Part shown: in pieces, positions 12,025 to 12,295 of the stretch | Numbering within the stretch: position 1 is the first letter of the stretch | Layout: each line of letters begins with the position of its first letter | NCBI GenBank assembly: GCA_020718785.1 | Contig: DYRK01000131.1 | Location: forward strand, 1 to 12,295 | Direction: 5' to 3' | Length of the DNA: 12,295 nt | Origin: Desulfatirhabdium butyrativorans | GTDB lineage: Bacteria; Desulfobacterota; Desulfobacteria; Desulfobacterales; DYRK01 | Position numbers and translations under genes: made by a program | The notes under the pieces: generated by a model | What the model was told of the DNA's origin: nothing | What the model saw: the letters and a program-made list of their open reading frames with translations, nothing else | The model's database searches: none

Positions 12025-12264
12025 ATGTACAAAATTTTTTATTCTGAAGATGTATCCGATGATCTGTGCCGTGTACGGGCTAACCGACGAAATAAAATAT
12101 TGGATCAGATAGAAACATAATTGAGATATGAACCGAACAGGGAGACCCGTAAGAGGAAAATTCTTGTCGGATTGACTCTGCCCTGGGAATATGTCGAGCC
12201 GATACGGGAACTAAAAATTGACGAATATCGTATTTTCTATGATATATACTTACCACCGTCATAA
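12025..12264 (+). pseudogene. RelE/ParE-family toxin pseudogene
   Basis: From ATG 12025 the frame reads MYKIFYSEDVSDDLCRVRAN and on to KILDQIET, then a TAA at 12118, then in the same frame LRYEPNRETRKRKILVGLTL, PWEYVEPIRELKIDEYRIFY and DIY before running into repeat DNA and a stop at 12262. The pattern TRxRKILVGL-PWE-EP-REL-EYRIFYD is characteristic of a RelE-type toxin family usually paired with Phd antitoxins. A glutamine-to-stop change at 12118 (CAA or CAG to TAA) fits the position before LRYEP. The C-terminal strand and helix are lost. The gene is therefore dead twice over. Confidence 0.75.
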
Positions 12265-12275
12265 ATTGCGCTTTT
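12242..12275 (-). repeat. 34-nt inverted repeat, right copy
   Basis: Reverse complement of this stretch matches 7341-7374 at 31 of 34 positions. It adjoins the point where the RelE pseudogene loses homology to its family. Confidence 0.8.
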
Positions 12276-12295
12276 ATTCTGAGTCAGAATATGAT

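Overview
The window reads as a chromosomal piece from an anaerobic, probably sulfate-reducing bacterium of the Desulfobacterota (a Desulfonema-like or multicellular magnetotactic relative is my best guess). The basis is a DRTGG-domain protein next to an RnfB-like/GltD-like iron-sulfur flavoprotein fusion, followed by a dense array of toxin-antitoxin (TA) genes separated by short palindromes. No rRNA, tRNA, transposase or integrase gene is visible, so the taxonomic placement is an inference.

Region 1 (1-3027) is core metabolism: an intergenic start with one perfect palindrome, a 117-residue DRTGG-domain protein, and a 689-residue fusion of an RnfB-like ferredoxin module to a glutamate-synthase-small-subunit-like flavoprotein. 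All real genes in the window are on the + strand.

Region 2 (3028-4280) starts with a long hairpin and a duplicated intergenic segment. It then has a convincing integron attC-like site (3198-3253), directly followed by a conspicuously AT-rich gene with an Mrr-like nuclease motif. This resembles a defence gene carried as an integron cassette, although no integrase is present.

Region 3 (4281-11755) is an accessory TA/defence array. In order it holds: an antitoxin plus PIN toxin (4382-5054); a HEPN toxin plus MNT nucleotidyltransferase antitoxin (5468-6192); an antitoxin plus C-terminally damaged PIN toxin fused to a fragment of a different VapC (6570-7277); an antitoxin plus RelE/ParE toxin (7496-7967); a RelE-like protein translationally coupled to a Shedu-like DUF4263 nuclease (8288-9219); and three more antitoxin plus PIN pairs (9409-10121, 10409-11042, 11154-11755). 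Nearly every pair overlaps by 4-43 nt, so each is a coupled two-gene operon. Seven copies of a roughly 66-bp hairpin repeat, all in the same orientation, lie at the junctions between modules. In three cases the hairpin begins 3-4 nt after a stop codon. Four copies carry a shared tail leading into a second palindrome built on GTTCCCACGC.

Region 4 (11752-12295) is decayed: a small ORF remnant, a Phd-type antitoxin cut off by the second palindrome, and a RelE-type toxin pseudogene with an in-frame stop and a lost C-terminus. Its end runs into a 34-nt sequence that is an inverted copy of 7341-7374.

The layout suggests that repeat-repeat recombination, and possibly ancient integron activity, collects, swaps and erodes small addiction and defence modules here. 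The best candidate for something undescribed is the RelE-like/Shedu-like pair, together with the hairpin-delimited array itself.
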